Source: Actinostola sp. cb2023
Taxonomy: Eukaryota; Cnidaria; Anthozoa; Actiniaria; Actinostolidae
Direction: 5' to 3'
NCBI GenBank assembly: GCA_033675265.1
Contig: JAUJYZ010001292.1
Span: 496,001-560,000, forward strand
DNA: 64,000 nt
Shown: piece by piece, positions 33,250 to 44,754 of the stretch
How positions within the stretch are numbered: position 1 is the first letter of the stretch
How the letters are laid out: each line of letters begins with the position of its first letter
Made by a program: the position numbers and the translations under genes
The notes under the pieces: model-generated
Database searches by the model: none
Seen by the model: only the letters and a program-made list of their open reading frames with translations
What the model was told of the DNA's origin: nothing

Positions 33250-33902
33250 GGCCCTGTTTACAAGGAGGGAGGGTAACCCTAGCAGTAGGGTTACCCTAGT
33301 ACTAGGGTCAAAGATAGCCCGGGTTTACAAGCGAAATTTCTTCGACTAGGGTTACCCTTCTCCTCGAGTCAATTCAATTGCTTGGTAACCGCGCAAGGCT
33401 TCGTCAGGCCCTTCGTCATAACAAACAAAATGGCGGAAATGAAAAAAGTCGAGGCTTTTAAAGTCGTACGACGACTTATATTCTTGTATAATACACACAA
33501 TGTCTTATGAAAAATGTCGCTCCACGTCTTTTTATCTTTTCGGGCTACTTTTCCTTTTGTTTTTAGCTGTTACTGGCCCTACTTTTCGCTTTTCTAAACG
33601 CTTCTCGCCACTGTCTTGATCAACCGCCAAATTGTACTCGTCGATTGAAAAGGCCTGGAAACCAGTAAAAGTTGTCCCGGGTAGGCGAGTTAACCCGGGC
33701 AAAACCGTTTACAAGGGAAAAAGATAACCCTAGTGGTAGGGTAACCCTATCCGAGTACTAGGGTTACCCTAGCACTAGGGTAACCCTACCAGCCTTGTAA
33801 ACACGTACGCGAAAAATACAAGAAACGTACGAGAGCTAGGGTAACCCTAGTACTAGGGTAACCCTAGTGCTAGGGTTACCCTCCCTCCTTGTAAACAGGG
33901 CC
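33250..33902. mobile_element. TIR element with ACCCTAGTACTAGGGT motifs
   Basis: Ends GCCCTGTTTACAAGGAGGGA and its complement. Both ends repeat AGGGTAACCCTAG-type palindromes. The motif resembles telomere repeats by eye but is symmetrical and not (TTAGGG)n. No coding sequence. Confidence 0.85.
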
Positions 33903-34167
33903 TTAGTTACCATGCACGCGCAACCACTCTTGACTTGTAGAATTTTAAAATACTCAACCTTACCTTGGTTTTTCCTTTCAAAAACTTTTTATTTTTTGCC
34001 ATTAAAAAGAAAAGCAAAAGACTACACAGCTTCTGTTCCAAGATAACAAAGCAGTGGTCGCACGATTTCTATGATGTTTACATGCAAAGTCTGCACTGAA
34101 TACAAATACAGAACTGAGCGAAACAATATCGTCAACTCTCTGCGGAGAAAAGGCCACAATTTAATTA
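33903..34167. other. Intergenic sequence
   Basis: Nothing recognised. Confidence 0.4.
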
Positions 34168-34411
34168 ATACCCCGTTCACACCAAACCTTGTTTAGTTAA
34201 ACTGAGTTTATTCTCGCTTCTCTAATTCGAGGGCATTTGATTTCACAAGAATCAAACTACCTGGAATTTCTACTGTGCAACAGAAAGGACAGTTTACCAG
34301 CAGTTTTGTGCCAAAGGTTGCATGGCGTTTACAAGTAGATAACTTAATTTCCTAAACCCGTTTAGTTAAACCACCTTAAACCATGTTTAAGCCTTGGTGT
34401 GAACGGGGTAT
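34168..34411 (+). mobile_element. TACCCCGTTCACACC MITE, copy 1
   Basis: Ends TACCCCGTTCACACCAA and TTGGTGTGAACGGGGTA. A full relative, same orientation, lies at 59465-59700 (for example TTCTCGCTTCTCTAATTCGA in both). Confidence 0.9.
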
Positions 34412-34970
34412 AACACTCATTGAAGGATTTTACGAATACTCAGGCGAATTGAGCAAAATTAAGGTGCTACAAACATAAACTACACAACGGTCACAATCAC
34501 GAAAACAAACTCTAAAGTTAAAGTGGTCTTACCGGCACTTGTATTCAACAATTACGAAGTCCAAGCGTTATTCTCAGGTTGGAAAACACGACGAAAGAAA
34601 CTTTACAAGAGCCAACATCACCAAAACCTTGAAGCACCAGCCATATTGTGGACATGAAAATGTAATTCAAGAACAAGCATCTCCATCTCAGTGCATTCCT
34701 ACAAGACGGCTACAACAAAACGACTCCTTGCACTTATCGGTTTTCTCTGTCGAAGGACATGGCAAACCACAGGTAGCCTAAGCTCTACTCATGGCAGCTC
34801 TGCCTATCAGTTTTATTGAAAAACCTAAAAACACAATTTCTCTGAAAATTCTGAATAAAGTTCACTAAAACAAACACAGTGTATTTTACTATACATTCTT
34901 CACATCTGGAGTGAATTTCAGTATACATATGAGGGGAAAACAAATACTCAAAATGATTAAAATGAGTCCA

Positions 34971-35154
34971 TATATCGGATGCATTATGGGTAATACTATT
35001 TTAGAGTTTTTCCTCACAATATGCAGCAGAGACTTACAAACAACAAACTAGAGACTAAAACACATAACATTCTAGAGTTTCACCAATGTTGCTTGTGTGA
35101 AACATCATTATATTTAGGGGACTTTTTCAATTACCCATAATGCACCCGATATAT
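34971..35154. mobile_element. Short MITE
   Basis: Ends TATATCGGATGCATTATGGG and its near complement (CCCATAATGCACCCGATATA); about 180 bp. Confidence 0.75.
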
Positions 35155-35449
35155 AGATATACTATTAATATACTTGATTTACAGAATTTTTCAAAGGGCT
35201 GTATTCGATGTTGTATTGGTGTTGCCTTTGGTGACGTCATTGCTGACGATCTCATTCACCGCAGAACAGAACGCAGGTTTACGTTCGATCGTTCAAAGCC
35301 GAGGGGCGCGCGCAACTTCAGCGACGTGTATACATTCGATATATGATCGATTGAGGTAGTTTTACGCGGCATGTCAGTTGAAAATGCATGCACTACGTCG
35401 CCGAGTCTTCAAAGTCTTCAGGGGACTGCTGATAGTCTAAATACTTACA

Positions 35450-35520
35450 GTACAATCTCCCATATAAGCGGACACCCTTTGTGACCAAGCGTATATAGGC
35501 GTCCGCTTACTGGGTGACGC
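35450..35520. mobile_element. Fragment of an AAGCGGACA element
   Basis: ACAGTACAATCTCCCATATA followed by AAGCGGACACCC and GTCCGCTTACTGGGT resembles the ends of the element at 55759-56614. It is a short remnant. Confidence 0.5.
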
Positions 35521-35565
35521 TAACGGTGGTTCCGACTAAAGTATAAAATCACCTTCATTCACTAG

Positions 35566-36654
35566 TGTCGTCGAAAAGCTGAAAAGAAAGAAAATAATTA
35601 AACCACAAAATAAGAGTGACGACAAACGATTAGAGACCGCTGTGCACAAAAGCCTTCCACCTGCGAAACCTTCAAAGTCCTGCATCGAACTTTACAAAGT
35701 ATCCGATGACGTCATTATGCACGTGAAGAAGCTTCGTGACAATGGTCGATGGGACTTATTGGAAGATACAGTGGTCACGCTGTCACGCACCTATCCAAGT
35801 TTTGAAGCCCAAATCGTTATCCTTCTTGAGAGGGGCATGGCGGCGTGTTACAGTAATCGTCTTCAAGATGCGAAGAAGATGATAAAGTGTGCGATCAAGA
35901 TGGCGAGCGGCACTGAAAATTATGCTGTCCTTGTAGGTGAAACTAAGCAGCTAGGTCTGTCTTCTTACCCCTCCACATCGCCCTCATACTTACTTAGGCA
36001 TATTAGGTACCTTGTAGGTGAAACTAAGCAGCTAGGTCTGTCTTCTTACCCCACCCTATCGCACTCATACCCCGTTTTTTGTGACAAGCGCCGGGATGGG
36101 TCTTCTAATCCAGTTAGTTGGGAGTGATGAGATTTAGCATGATTTCACGATCACGATCAGAACTGATTTCATTTCCCATGTTTGCACTTGAAAAGAAAAT
36201 CTAATTTCAGGCACGGCATGACACGCAGTCGAATTCATATTTTACAGGTCGCAATAGAAGTGTCAGCGAAGAAAACGTCGAAGAAGCTGAGAAATACTTA
36301 TCAACATTGAAGGAGCGTTACTGGGACGATACATCGCTGGGAGAGAAGATACAATACTTTTTCGGACAAGCAGATTTACATTTTCATAAGAAACAGTACA
36401 GGAAAGCAGAGGAATTTGCTCTGACAGCTTTAGAAATGTCCGAATCATTTGGCTTCAATACAGAAATTAAGCTTGCACAAGATAGACTGGAAGACATCAG
36501 GATCTCGTGGTACCAACACCATCAGTCGCTCATGCCTATTCAGTCACGTGACAACTGTATCGATGACGACATACAACATTTGTCTGAGAGAACCGAAGGT
36601 CACGTGGGTGACGTCAGCGCATCTTCTGATTCTGATTGGTGGACCAAACCATAA
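35566..36654 (+). CDS. TPR-like family, copy 1 (middle exon lost, 5' end unclear)
   Basis: Two coding blocks, 35566-35936 and 36248-36654. The first encodes SCIELYKVSDDVIMHVKKLR..ERGMAACYSNRLQDAKKM; the second EEAEKYLSTLKERYWDDTSL..KKQYRKAEEFALTALEMSES, with a TPR-like helix pair, and ends in a Ser/Asp-rich tail and TAA. The splice joins in phase 1 (donor GTGAAA, acceptor TTTACAG). Compared with copies 2 and 3, the central 120 codons are absent, though the frame is kept. No ATG opens the first block; it begins after a CACTAG acceptor or in a missing exon. Probably a cytosolic helical-repeat protein of unknown role, or a decaying paralogue. Confidence 0.7.
35929..36060. repeat. 81-bp duplication of an exon edge
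   Basis: CCTTGTAGGTGAAACTAAGC and the following 25 bases occur at 35929 and 36010, so the end of the first coding block and its splice donor exist twice. Confidence 0.9.
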
Positions 36655-37257
36655 TAACAATAATAACATGACAAACGATTACCTGTGTAACATTGGAATC
36701 GAACTTATTGTAATCAGGTACTGTGTGTTATAACCCATCGATAAATTTTCGCGCACGCCCATTGGTTAAAACGGATCACGTGGTACAATTTCACTGGACG
36801 GATGTCAGGTAATATCCCCCAGTTTTGAGATGATATCTCCCACTTTGGAGAAAAATGAAATTATATAAATTGTAATGGTAGAACAACAGTCCCGTTTTGG
36901 CGAGTGACCTGGAAACTGAAGGTTTTGGTAGACATATCATTGCAGTCCGAAAAACACGAAAAAGTCAACAAAATATGCAATGAATTTGTTTTTTCCGAGC
37001 AGAGTGTTTTATTTACAGAAGACATACTTAGAAAATTTATCGAATGGTTATAAAATAAATAAACCTCTTTCTGGCTTACTGGTATATCGACTGATAATAT
37101 CCTTGTCTGGTGAGACATGGTCCTCAAAATATCACAGTTGCCCTCAATTAAAGCTTCGCTTCTCGGCCAACTGTTTAGATAGATAGATGCCTTTAGTTAC
37201 ACAGGGTAGCTCATCATCATTCGGACCATCTCTCAGCCGCGGACATTATAATAAGTA
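36655..37257. other. Intergenic sequence after TPR-like copy 1
   Basis: Short AAT repeat, then AT-rich sequence; no gene or certain element. Confidence 0.4.
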
Positions 37258-37289
37258 CTGGCCGGTATATCAGCCGATATACCGGCCAG
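37258..37289. repeat. Perfect 14-bp stem hairpin
   Basis: CTGGCCGGTATATC, loop AGCC, GATATACCGGCCAG. No flanking element was recognised. Confidence 0.9.
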
Positions 37290-37573
37290 TCGCCAGAAGT
37301 GGTTTATTTACTAAATATGCAACACTGCTAGCGCTTGCATGCTATACCAACATGCATTGCATGGAATCTATTTATTGACAATGATTGTGCGCATGCGCAA
37401 TAGTGGAAAGTAAAGAATTCAGATATTTATTATTATTATAAATGGTCTGGTTTACACTAGCGATACAAGCAAGTAACACCCCGGTCATGCAAACGTCTGC
37501 AATCAGTTCAAAAGTGACTGTAAAAGGAGCTGAGGTTCTCCTCGATCCCCAACAAGTAACCCCCCGCACGTAA

Positions 37574-38401
37574 TACCTTATTATAGGAATTTATCGAAGC
37601 ATCTAATTTAAAAAATCCGCGTTAATTTTATGCATCCTAATTATATTTACGTCGTTGTAATTTTTTTTAAATCACAATATATTTTATACATCATCGTTAT
37701 TTAACGACACCCTTATACAGGACACCTAAACAGTTGCATGCAGTTCCATCCCTGGTACCCATTCGTTGAATAGTGACTGTCTGGGTATTGAAATACTTTT
37801 GTTGGCATAGAAATACTTTGTTGATGTACGGAAATTCGCGTTAATTAAATGCATGTAAGCACAATTAACTTTTCGGAAATTTATAACGCGTACATTGTGA
37901 TCGCGTTAATTGTTAAGTAGCGTTCCGTGTAAGAACGATAGCATTGAACGGCATAGGAATGTAAAAGGTGTTAATTTTCCATTCTTCTTTCTTGCAATTT
38001 CATTGGTTCATACTCATAAATTCAATAGAAACCCAACCAAGGAATACATTTAAATTAGATAACTTTTGAGAATTTAATTCACTTTTAATCAAACTAACCT
38101 TGGTTTGATTTTAAAGAAAATTGTGTGTGAGGAAAGTTCTCAAATTTGTGAATCAAATAGCCATTGTCTTCCCTCTTTTCTATTAGCTGCATAGTGCTCT
38201 CCTTCAGTTTTCACAGTGAAAATGGGTAACTGCACACAGTTTCCTCTATTTTCTCCTTGTAACTTTGATAGTTGGTATGTTACACATATTCAAGCAAAAT
38301 CGTGTGTGAGGCGAGCACAATGCCGCAGTCTATTGTCTTTTGCTATCGTTCTTACGCGGAACGTTACTTAAAATGCTTCGTTAATTTTCTATAATAAGGT
38401 A
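37574..38401. mobile_element. TIR element with nested TTAA element
   Basis: Ends TACCTTATTATAG and CTATAATAAGGTA, with further matches GAAGCA/TGCTTC. CGCGTTAATT recurs inside. The TTAA element 37913-38371 lies within it. Confidence 0.65.
37913..38371. mobile_element. TTAA-flanked non-autonomous element
   Basis: TTAA on both sides; ends GTAGCGTTCCGTGTAAGAAC and the near complement GTTCTTACGCGGAACGTTAC. A piggyBac-like target; no coding. Confidence 0.75.
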
Positions 38402-39070
38402 ATTTTAATACTTGTATCGCGATTCTCTTAAGATTTTGATCTAGAGAGAGACGGCATTATTTTCCGATAATGTCGCGCGTCTCAAAATAATGGTGCAAAA
38501 TGTGTTAGTATTTCATCGAATTTGTCAAATCAAGGGAAGAAAAAAAATTCACATGCTGGACGCCTGCAGCTCAGGCAATACCACGTGACTACGTCATGAC
38601 GGCACTTTTTCGGTTGAGTTATTATTGTCACATCACGAGACTGACCGGAAGTAAATGAGCCTATTGAATTTTTCAAGCGAAACCTCACTATTAGACGTCA
38701 CTTCCGGTCTCGTGCTAAAAATACAAAACTACTAGATCATGAATTCAATGGTAAAAATAATTTTTGATTATTTTTTCACGCCGTTTTTCACTTTCAAAAA
38801 TGAAGGCAAATAATGAGATTCAAGGACTTTTTTAAAACAGCTGATTGAAACCAAGCAATTGACTTATGACCAATTTTAAAATATGTCTCTATATATAGAC
38901 GAGGCTATATACTGACGGCTTCTACATAATAAATAACTGAAAATTAAACCCAACCAAATTATATGGTAATAGATCGAGTAACTCTACTCTGAAATCATTT
39001 TTACTGATCAACATTGGCGCTGTTACTCGGTAAAAATGAAACTGCTTATGAGTTTGTTAGGCACAAGTTA
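38402..39070. other. Intergenic sequence with small hairpin
   Basis: An inverted repeat at 38633-38714 (CACGAGAC..CCGGAAGT and ACTTCCGGTCTCGTG). Nothing else recognised. Confidence 0.45.
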
Positions 39071-39323
39071 TACAGTCAATGTCAATAACGTTGTTCAGAT
39101 GAAAAGAGATCAGACATGTCTCATAATATATTCGTTTTGCATGTGTGGAATTTTATAATTTCAAAAGCAAACATCACCTCCGTGTGATGAGAGCATAATT
39201 TTAACAATGCCCGTTTCACAGGCAGAGGTGATTTATGCTTTTGAAATTAAAACTCCACGTTACATTTAATGTAGTGTTCATCTCTTTTTAGCTGTACAAC
39301 GTTTTAAAATGACATTGACTGTA
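39071..39323. mobile_element. Tc1/mariner-type MITE
   Basis: TA-flanked ends CAGTCAATGTCA..AACGTTGT and AACGTT..TGACATTGACTG. The two halves are largely complementary (CAAAAGCATAAAT type arms). Confidence 0.8.
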
Positions 39324-39661
39324 TATTAAACCCAGTCATGTGAGTCGATTAAAACAATTCCAAAGTTCAGGGGATTCCCCTTCGACGATACGATAACATT
39401 ACGAACATAAACATTAGCACGTACTATACGACCTTCATTGCAAGTGAAGTCTCACGAAAACAATAACAAAACATCGATACACCAATATAGACGAACGATG
39501 TAACTTCTGAACTACAGAAGGAAAGTCTAAAAGCGACTAAAGATCGCGAAATGCCGTGAAAACGTAGAAGTTATCGACCAGGATCCAGCTGTGACGCAGT
39601 GGAATTCAAAGCGAAACCCTTTAAACTTCGCGCAGGAAAAGTCTGAAAGTATTCAGCTAAG

Positions 39662-42280
39662 ATGCCTGGTTTAAAACCCGAAGAACTTATTTCGAAGACC
39701 GATTGTGAGAATCGAGAACTTCCAATCGCAAATGAGTCTGAACGAAGCGTAAAAGAGCCTGTTCTGAAGACCGATATTAAAGCAGACATGTCAACAACAA
39801 CAAAGCGGAAAGACAAGCTTGATGGTAAACTCACTTTAAATATGATTCTATTCACGCTTAAGATCAAGTCTGACGTAGCACAGATTGGGATAAATAATGT
39901 TGTCATAGAAGAAGCGAATGATGTTGAGAATTTTCTCGCCGAGTGTCAAAATGGAAATTCGATCAACATATACAGCATAGACAGTATAAAGATGTCGACA
40001 GAAAATACAGAAACTGAAGACGAGTCAGAAAACGGTCGAGAAATCAGTTGGAGACAGACAAAGGCAAAGCAGGAGGAACGTACGGAGGTGTGTTTTAACA
40101 CGACAAAGCCGAGTAAAGAACGACCAAATCGACGGAGCCGGCGTAAAGTAAAACGAGAGAGGGCTCCAAGTACCAAGGTCCATAAAAACATGCGATGTCC
40201 GGGCCCTTCAGCTGCGTACAGCGAGTTATGTGAAATATCAGATCATATTATGATGAAGGTGCAAGTATTCCGTGACAACGGTCGGTGGGAAATGTTTGAT
40301 GACGTCGTGCTGACGCTGTCACGCAAGTACACAAGTCTCGAAGCTCAAATCGTTATTTTGCTAGAGAAAAGTATGGCGGCGTGTTACAGGAATAATCTAG
40401 AAGAATCGATGGAGATGATATTGAAAGCTATTGATGACGCCAAGGACAGTGAGAATTCCTCAACTTTGATTGGTAAATATCATACAATCCTCCCCTTCCC
40501 GCTCCTCTCTTTCTATCTTTCCCTTCACTGCATTCCCTTGTCTTAATCTCTTCCCCTTTAATTGAGTAGAAGGTACTCTGTTCGCAGTCTGTCTGGTCAC
40601 ATGTATGTTAGCGGCTCCAGCGGGTTAGCTGTCTGTGTTCCTGTTCCGCTAATAAATTCCCCGCTTTTTTTTAAATTTGGAGCGGAGAGGAACAGGCATT
40701 TAAATATCCATCCTCCCTAATTTTTAGGTCATTTTTCTCCCTCCTCCCTGTTTGTTTCGGTTGTTTTGAACTCCTCCCTCTATATTTTGAGCCATTTCTC
40801 CCTCCTCCTGACCCCATGCAGTTCCTCTCCGCTCAATTTGGTCGAGAGCCAGGGTGAAATTGAGTACGTCGAGTACATACCCACTGTACATGCCACGTGC
40901 TAATGAAATGTCTAATTTTGACAATCGAAAAACAAGTTCTCCAATATTAGATCTTCTTTATTCATATCAACCTTTTTAACTAATCCACCGAACATTTAGA
41001 CCAATATCGTGGTGAATAAGAGTACATACCACGGCAAACAATCGTAAATTATATTAAGGGTTTCCTTGTATGCAGGCATCAGATTAAATAAATTGTAGTG
41101 GCTTCATCTGCATTAGTTAGCGCGCGCTCTTCAGTTAATATTCCATGGATACCGCTTTCTGTTAGCTACGTAGGAAATGTGTACTTTCATAACCCTGAAG
41201 ATGGCCGCAATGGCCGAAAGCTTGGTTCATTAAACAAATTTTAAATGCAGATGAAGCCACTACAATTTATTTAATCGTAAATTAGTTCAACTATTACATC
41301 ACTAAACAGTTGTTGTATATTTTAGCACGAGCACACTACTACCGGTCTGGAGTGTTCCGCAGGATGCGCAAACAGACTGGAAAAGCTGATGAGTGCATTC
41401 ACATCGCAGAGCAGTACCTCGACAATACAGCCTTGACTTTAGATACTACATTCGCAGCGTACGAGCGGGGAAGTGTACTGATGGATTTCCTGGCCATGTT
41501 TCCAAACCCCAAATCAAAGTTGAAATTGCAAAATGTAAAAGAGGAGGCCAAGGCGAACTTAAAGAAATGCATCGACGGCTCGGTGATTCTTGAACAAGAC
41601 ACCAACACTCAGCGTTACATCAAAAAACATCATTTTGCATTCATTAAAATAGCGATGTTGGTTTTGGATTGTCGCACAGTTGCAGGTTAGTGTATAACCT
41701 GTCCCCTCCCCTTCATATATATGAATGATGACCATATAGCTGTTGTAAAATGATTCCCATATAAACCTAGCCCCTTTCCCCTCCTCTCCCCCTCCCCTTG
41801 GAGAGCCTGTTCACAGGCTAATATAAACCTCACTGTAAAATACGGGGCGTTTAAATATTTGACATTTTTCAAACAGGCCGCAAGCAAGAAGTTAGTGTAT
41901 CTGAGATCAAGGAAGCAAGAGATTGTCTTGACACACTGAGAAACCGCTACTGGGACGGAATAGCACAAGGTGAGAGAATCCAGTATTACTTGGCCATGGC
42001 TGACTTGAATTGGCGCCAAAACGACATGACCAAGGCCGAAGAGTTCGCATCAGAGGCATATAATATGGCGACAGAATTCGGCTTTAAGACCGAGATCAAA
42101 CCAGCAAAAGAGAGACTTGATGAAATCAGAGTCAAAATCCAAGAAATGTCGACAGCATGTTCGGCAGAGTATTCACGTGGTGGTGAAGGTGGGGCGACAG
42201 AGTCGAGCTCGAGTGACAGTCAGTTCGGTGATGACACTAGTTCGTGCGAGTCAGATTTCTTGTGTTCGCAGTCTTTGTAA
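39662..42280 (+). CDS. TPR-like family, copy 2 (three exons)
   Basis: Exons 39662-40472, 41326-41685 and 41877-42280; introns GTAAAT..TTTTAG and GTTAGT..AAACAG, both phase 1. The joined CDS is 525 codons including the stop. Residues about 1-110 have no known domain, 145-170 are very basic (RRSRRKVKRERAP), then helical repeats follow: ELCEISDHIMMKVQVFRDNG, GKADECIHIAEQYLDNTA, NDMTKAEEFASEAYNMATEF. The spacing of small and aromatic residues is TPR-like. The C-terminal tail is Ser/Asp-rich. ATG at 39662 is the first in frame. The function is unknown; TPR folds usually bind protein partners. It is a tandem paralogue of copies 1 and 3. Confidence 0.88.
40473..41325 (+). other. Intron 1 of TPR-like copy 2, with a MITE
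   Basis: Holds a MITE at 41083-41275 with ends ATTAAATAAATTGTAGTGGC and its complement (GCCACTACAATTTATTTAAT), plus a C/T-rich stretch at 40720-40830. Confidence 0.75.
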
Positions 42281-43952
42281 ACTATCGTTGTTGGGTTCTG
42301 AAGGTGATTCAGACTCGTACCCAGTCGTTACTTACCGTGGAAAGATAAGTTATTATAAGTAACCGAAAAGTGCGCAAAGGCGCTTGGGACGGGAGGGGCG
42401 CAAAGGTGCCCACATGCATCCCGAGGAAGAGAAGCGGACTGATTTTGTAGGATTTTCATATAGATGAAAAATGTAATCTAGCTCGCTCCTCTTCATTAAC
42501 ATATTTCCCATGAGCTATTTCGGTCTCAGCTTCAATTTCTACGATTTTGAACCCGACAACGATTGTATAGCCTGAATTACCGCGGCGCATACTTGGGTCT
42601 TCCAGCTAATAGTTGGCATGGTTTCCAAAAGCGTTTGTACATCTCTGACTGAAAACAATTTACTCTTTCGATCATCACCAGGTCGGAAGTCTTTGTGATG
42701 ATTTTATACTACTGATCGTGAGCCGATTTTATGGCGGCAGAAAATGGTTTCCATTCAGCTTTCAATGTCAGTAAAGCTGAGTAATTAAAAGTGGCAGCTC
42801 CTGGCCGTTACACACGAAGTTCAAGTGTAAAAGGACGCTGACCAGGGGTACAGCAATACATTTAGATATATATGTTTAATCGATCTTTGTTAATAATAAT
42901 AATAATAAGTTCTTTATAAACGCATCATACAATAGTCATACAATAGTCTCGATTTGTTAGTCGCATATTCATGTACATATTCATGTAGCAATACAAAGAT
43001 TACTAGCAAACGTTATTGTCTTACCCTTGGACAGGCTCCTATTATACTGGAACTTGGTGTTTCAACCAGGGATCATCCCTTTTTTTTTTTTTTTTTTTTC
43101 TTTTTTTATAAGTTATTATTATTATTATGAGTATGAGTATGCGGAACGAAGGTCATTCCGTTAGAGAACTGAAGAAGGTCATTCCTTACTTGATGTAATC
43201 TGATTGAAAACATTTTTATAATAAAATTGCATGATCTTGGAACAGTGACTCACTGAGAGGGTGACCGCGCATGACGAAGGGATACCCCGATCGGCTTGGG
43301 TGTGGTCAAAAAACCAAGTGAACATAACTTTCTTTCTTCCGTTCCCCTCGGCCCGGTAGGATGACAAGCAGTAGAACTGATGCGATCGTGTTTGTCGGTC
43401 TAAGGAGCCACCGCTCTATCTCCTCTACCCTGATTCAGCCGGTTATAGAACACAGCCACAATGATAATGAGAGTTAGTGAATTTGCAAATTCCGTCAATT
43501 CCCCACTGCGCATGCATGTGGGGCATTTGCTAAGGAACGATGCATGCCCTGGGGGTGGGGCATTTGCCATTTATTCAAAATTAGGAATTTTGATTTGTAT
43601 TGTGCGATCGAGTTTATAACTTTTAATTTTACGTGGATAATTAAAAAACCTTCCCCAAAAATTTATAAATTGACATTAAGTTGCTTGAGAGAAAATGTGA
43701 TTTTGATTGTCACGGGGTGGGGCATTTGCACTCTTCCCGGAGCTCCATTCGCGGGTGGGGATTTTGCGGTATTTATGAGCTGAACTCCACTGTGTGGCAT
43801 TTGTAATGTTCTGGAAATAAACAAATGCCCGGCATGGTATCAAAAATGTTTCATTTTATTGACGTAATCCTGAGTATTTCCACTACCAATACAACACATT
43901 CAAATAATACTGTCAGAAGAATATTGCTGTCAGCTGCCTTGTAGTAGTCATT
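42281..43952. other. Intergenic sequence, microsatellite and G-rich repeat
   Basis: Holds (AAT)n..AAGTTCTTTAT at 42890 and its inverse (TTATAAG..(TTA)n) with a T tract at 43079-43130, so perhaps an inverted retro-tail pair. GGGGTGGGGCATTTGC motifs recur at 43520, 43550 and 43716. No gene. Confidence 0.45.
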
Positions 43953-44195
43953 AGGGCCATTTATACGAGCGAAAATAAGACGCGGCTTATCTCAGACGCG
44001 ACTTAGATAAGACGCGAACCTCTTCGTATAAACAGCACTTTTAGTCTAAGCGGGGTCTAAGACGTGACTTATCGGAGAACAGCGTTCTGAACTGTTCTTA
44101 TTTTGTCCGCGTCTTAGGTCTAAAAGTGCTGTTTATTCGAAGAGGTTCGCGTCTTTTCTAAGCCGCGTCTTATTTTCGCTCGTATAAATGGCCCT
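43953..44195. mobile_element. Palindromic MITE
   Basis: Ends AGGGCCATTTATACGAGCGA and its complement, extending inwards almost along the whole arm (AAAATAAGACGCGGCTTA). About 240 bp. Confidence 0.9.
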
Positions 44196-44754
44196 ATTGT
44201 CTGACTATAGTGACGTAACGATCAGGCGATGATGTGTAACGAATGTCAACACCGTGACCAAACGGAACGAGCCCAATTAATGCAAATTATTCACAGTGAA
44301 ATTGTTTCAAATGCCTTGAAAACCTGTACGATTTGCTCACAGAAAATTCCTAAAATCCTGTCACTCAGAACTAAAGCATGCATGTGACCGGGATGTGACG
44401 AGCATGTGACAGATACGGGGAATCCCCGAGTAGAACAGTGTCGTTCGTATTGTGTATATCATTGAGTATTCGTTGGAATCGCTCGTTTGCATCGCCGAGT
44501 AGTGTGTGTTTTCAGCAGTTATTTTGTGAGGATTTGATGCTGAAGCTATTTCCTGGCTGCTTCGAAGCGATGAATGTGAACAGACGACTTTTTAATTCAA
44601 GATTTTCGTGTTCGTCCTTCGCGAGGAGTCAAACGTTGAGCGAACGCTTTCGATACAGAAGGAAGGAATTATGATGTTTTGATATGAAAATCCAATCGAC
44701 AATTCAACTAAGACTTGCATTGGTAAATAACAACTCCATCACACAAGGACTCTC
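44196..44754 (+). promoter_or_regulatory. 5' flank and probable 5' UTR of TPR-like copy 3
   Basis: No feature is certain. Stop codons close the reading frame before the ATG at 44755. Confidence 0.3.

Noticed and set aside
33250..33902. Interstitial telomeric repeat
   Set aside because: The motif is a palindrome within terminal inverted repeats, not a head-to-tail TTAGGG array.
43290..43450. tRNA-like or tRNA-SINE sequence on the minus strand
   Set aside because: A-box-like GATAGAGCGGTGG is present, but no convincing B box at the right distance and no cloverleaf.
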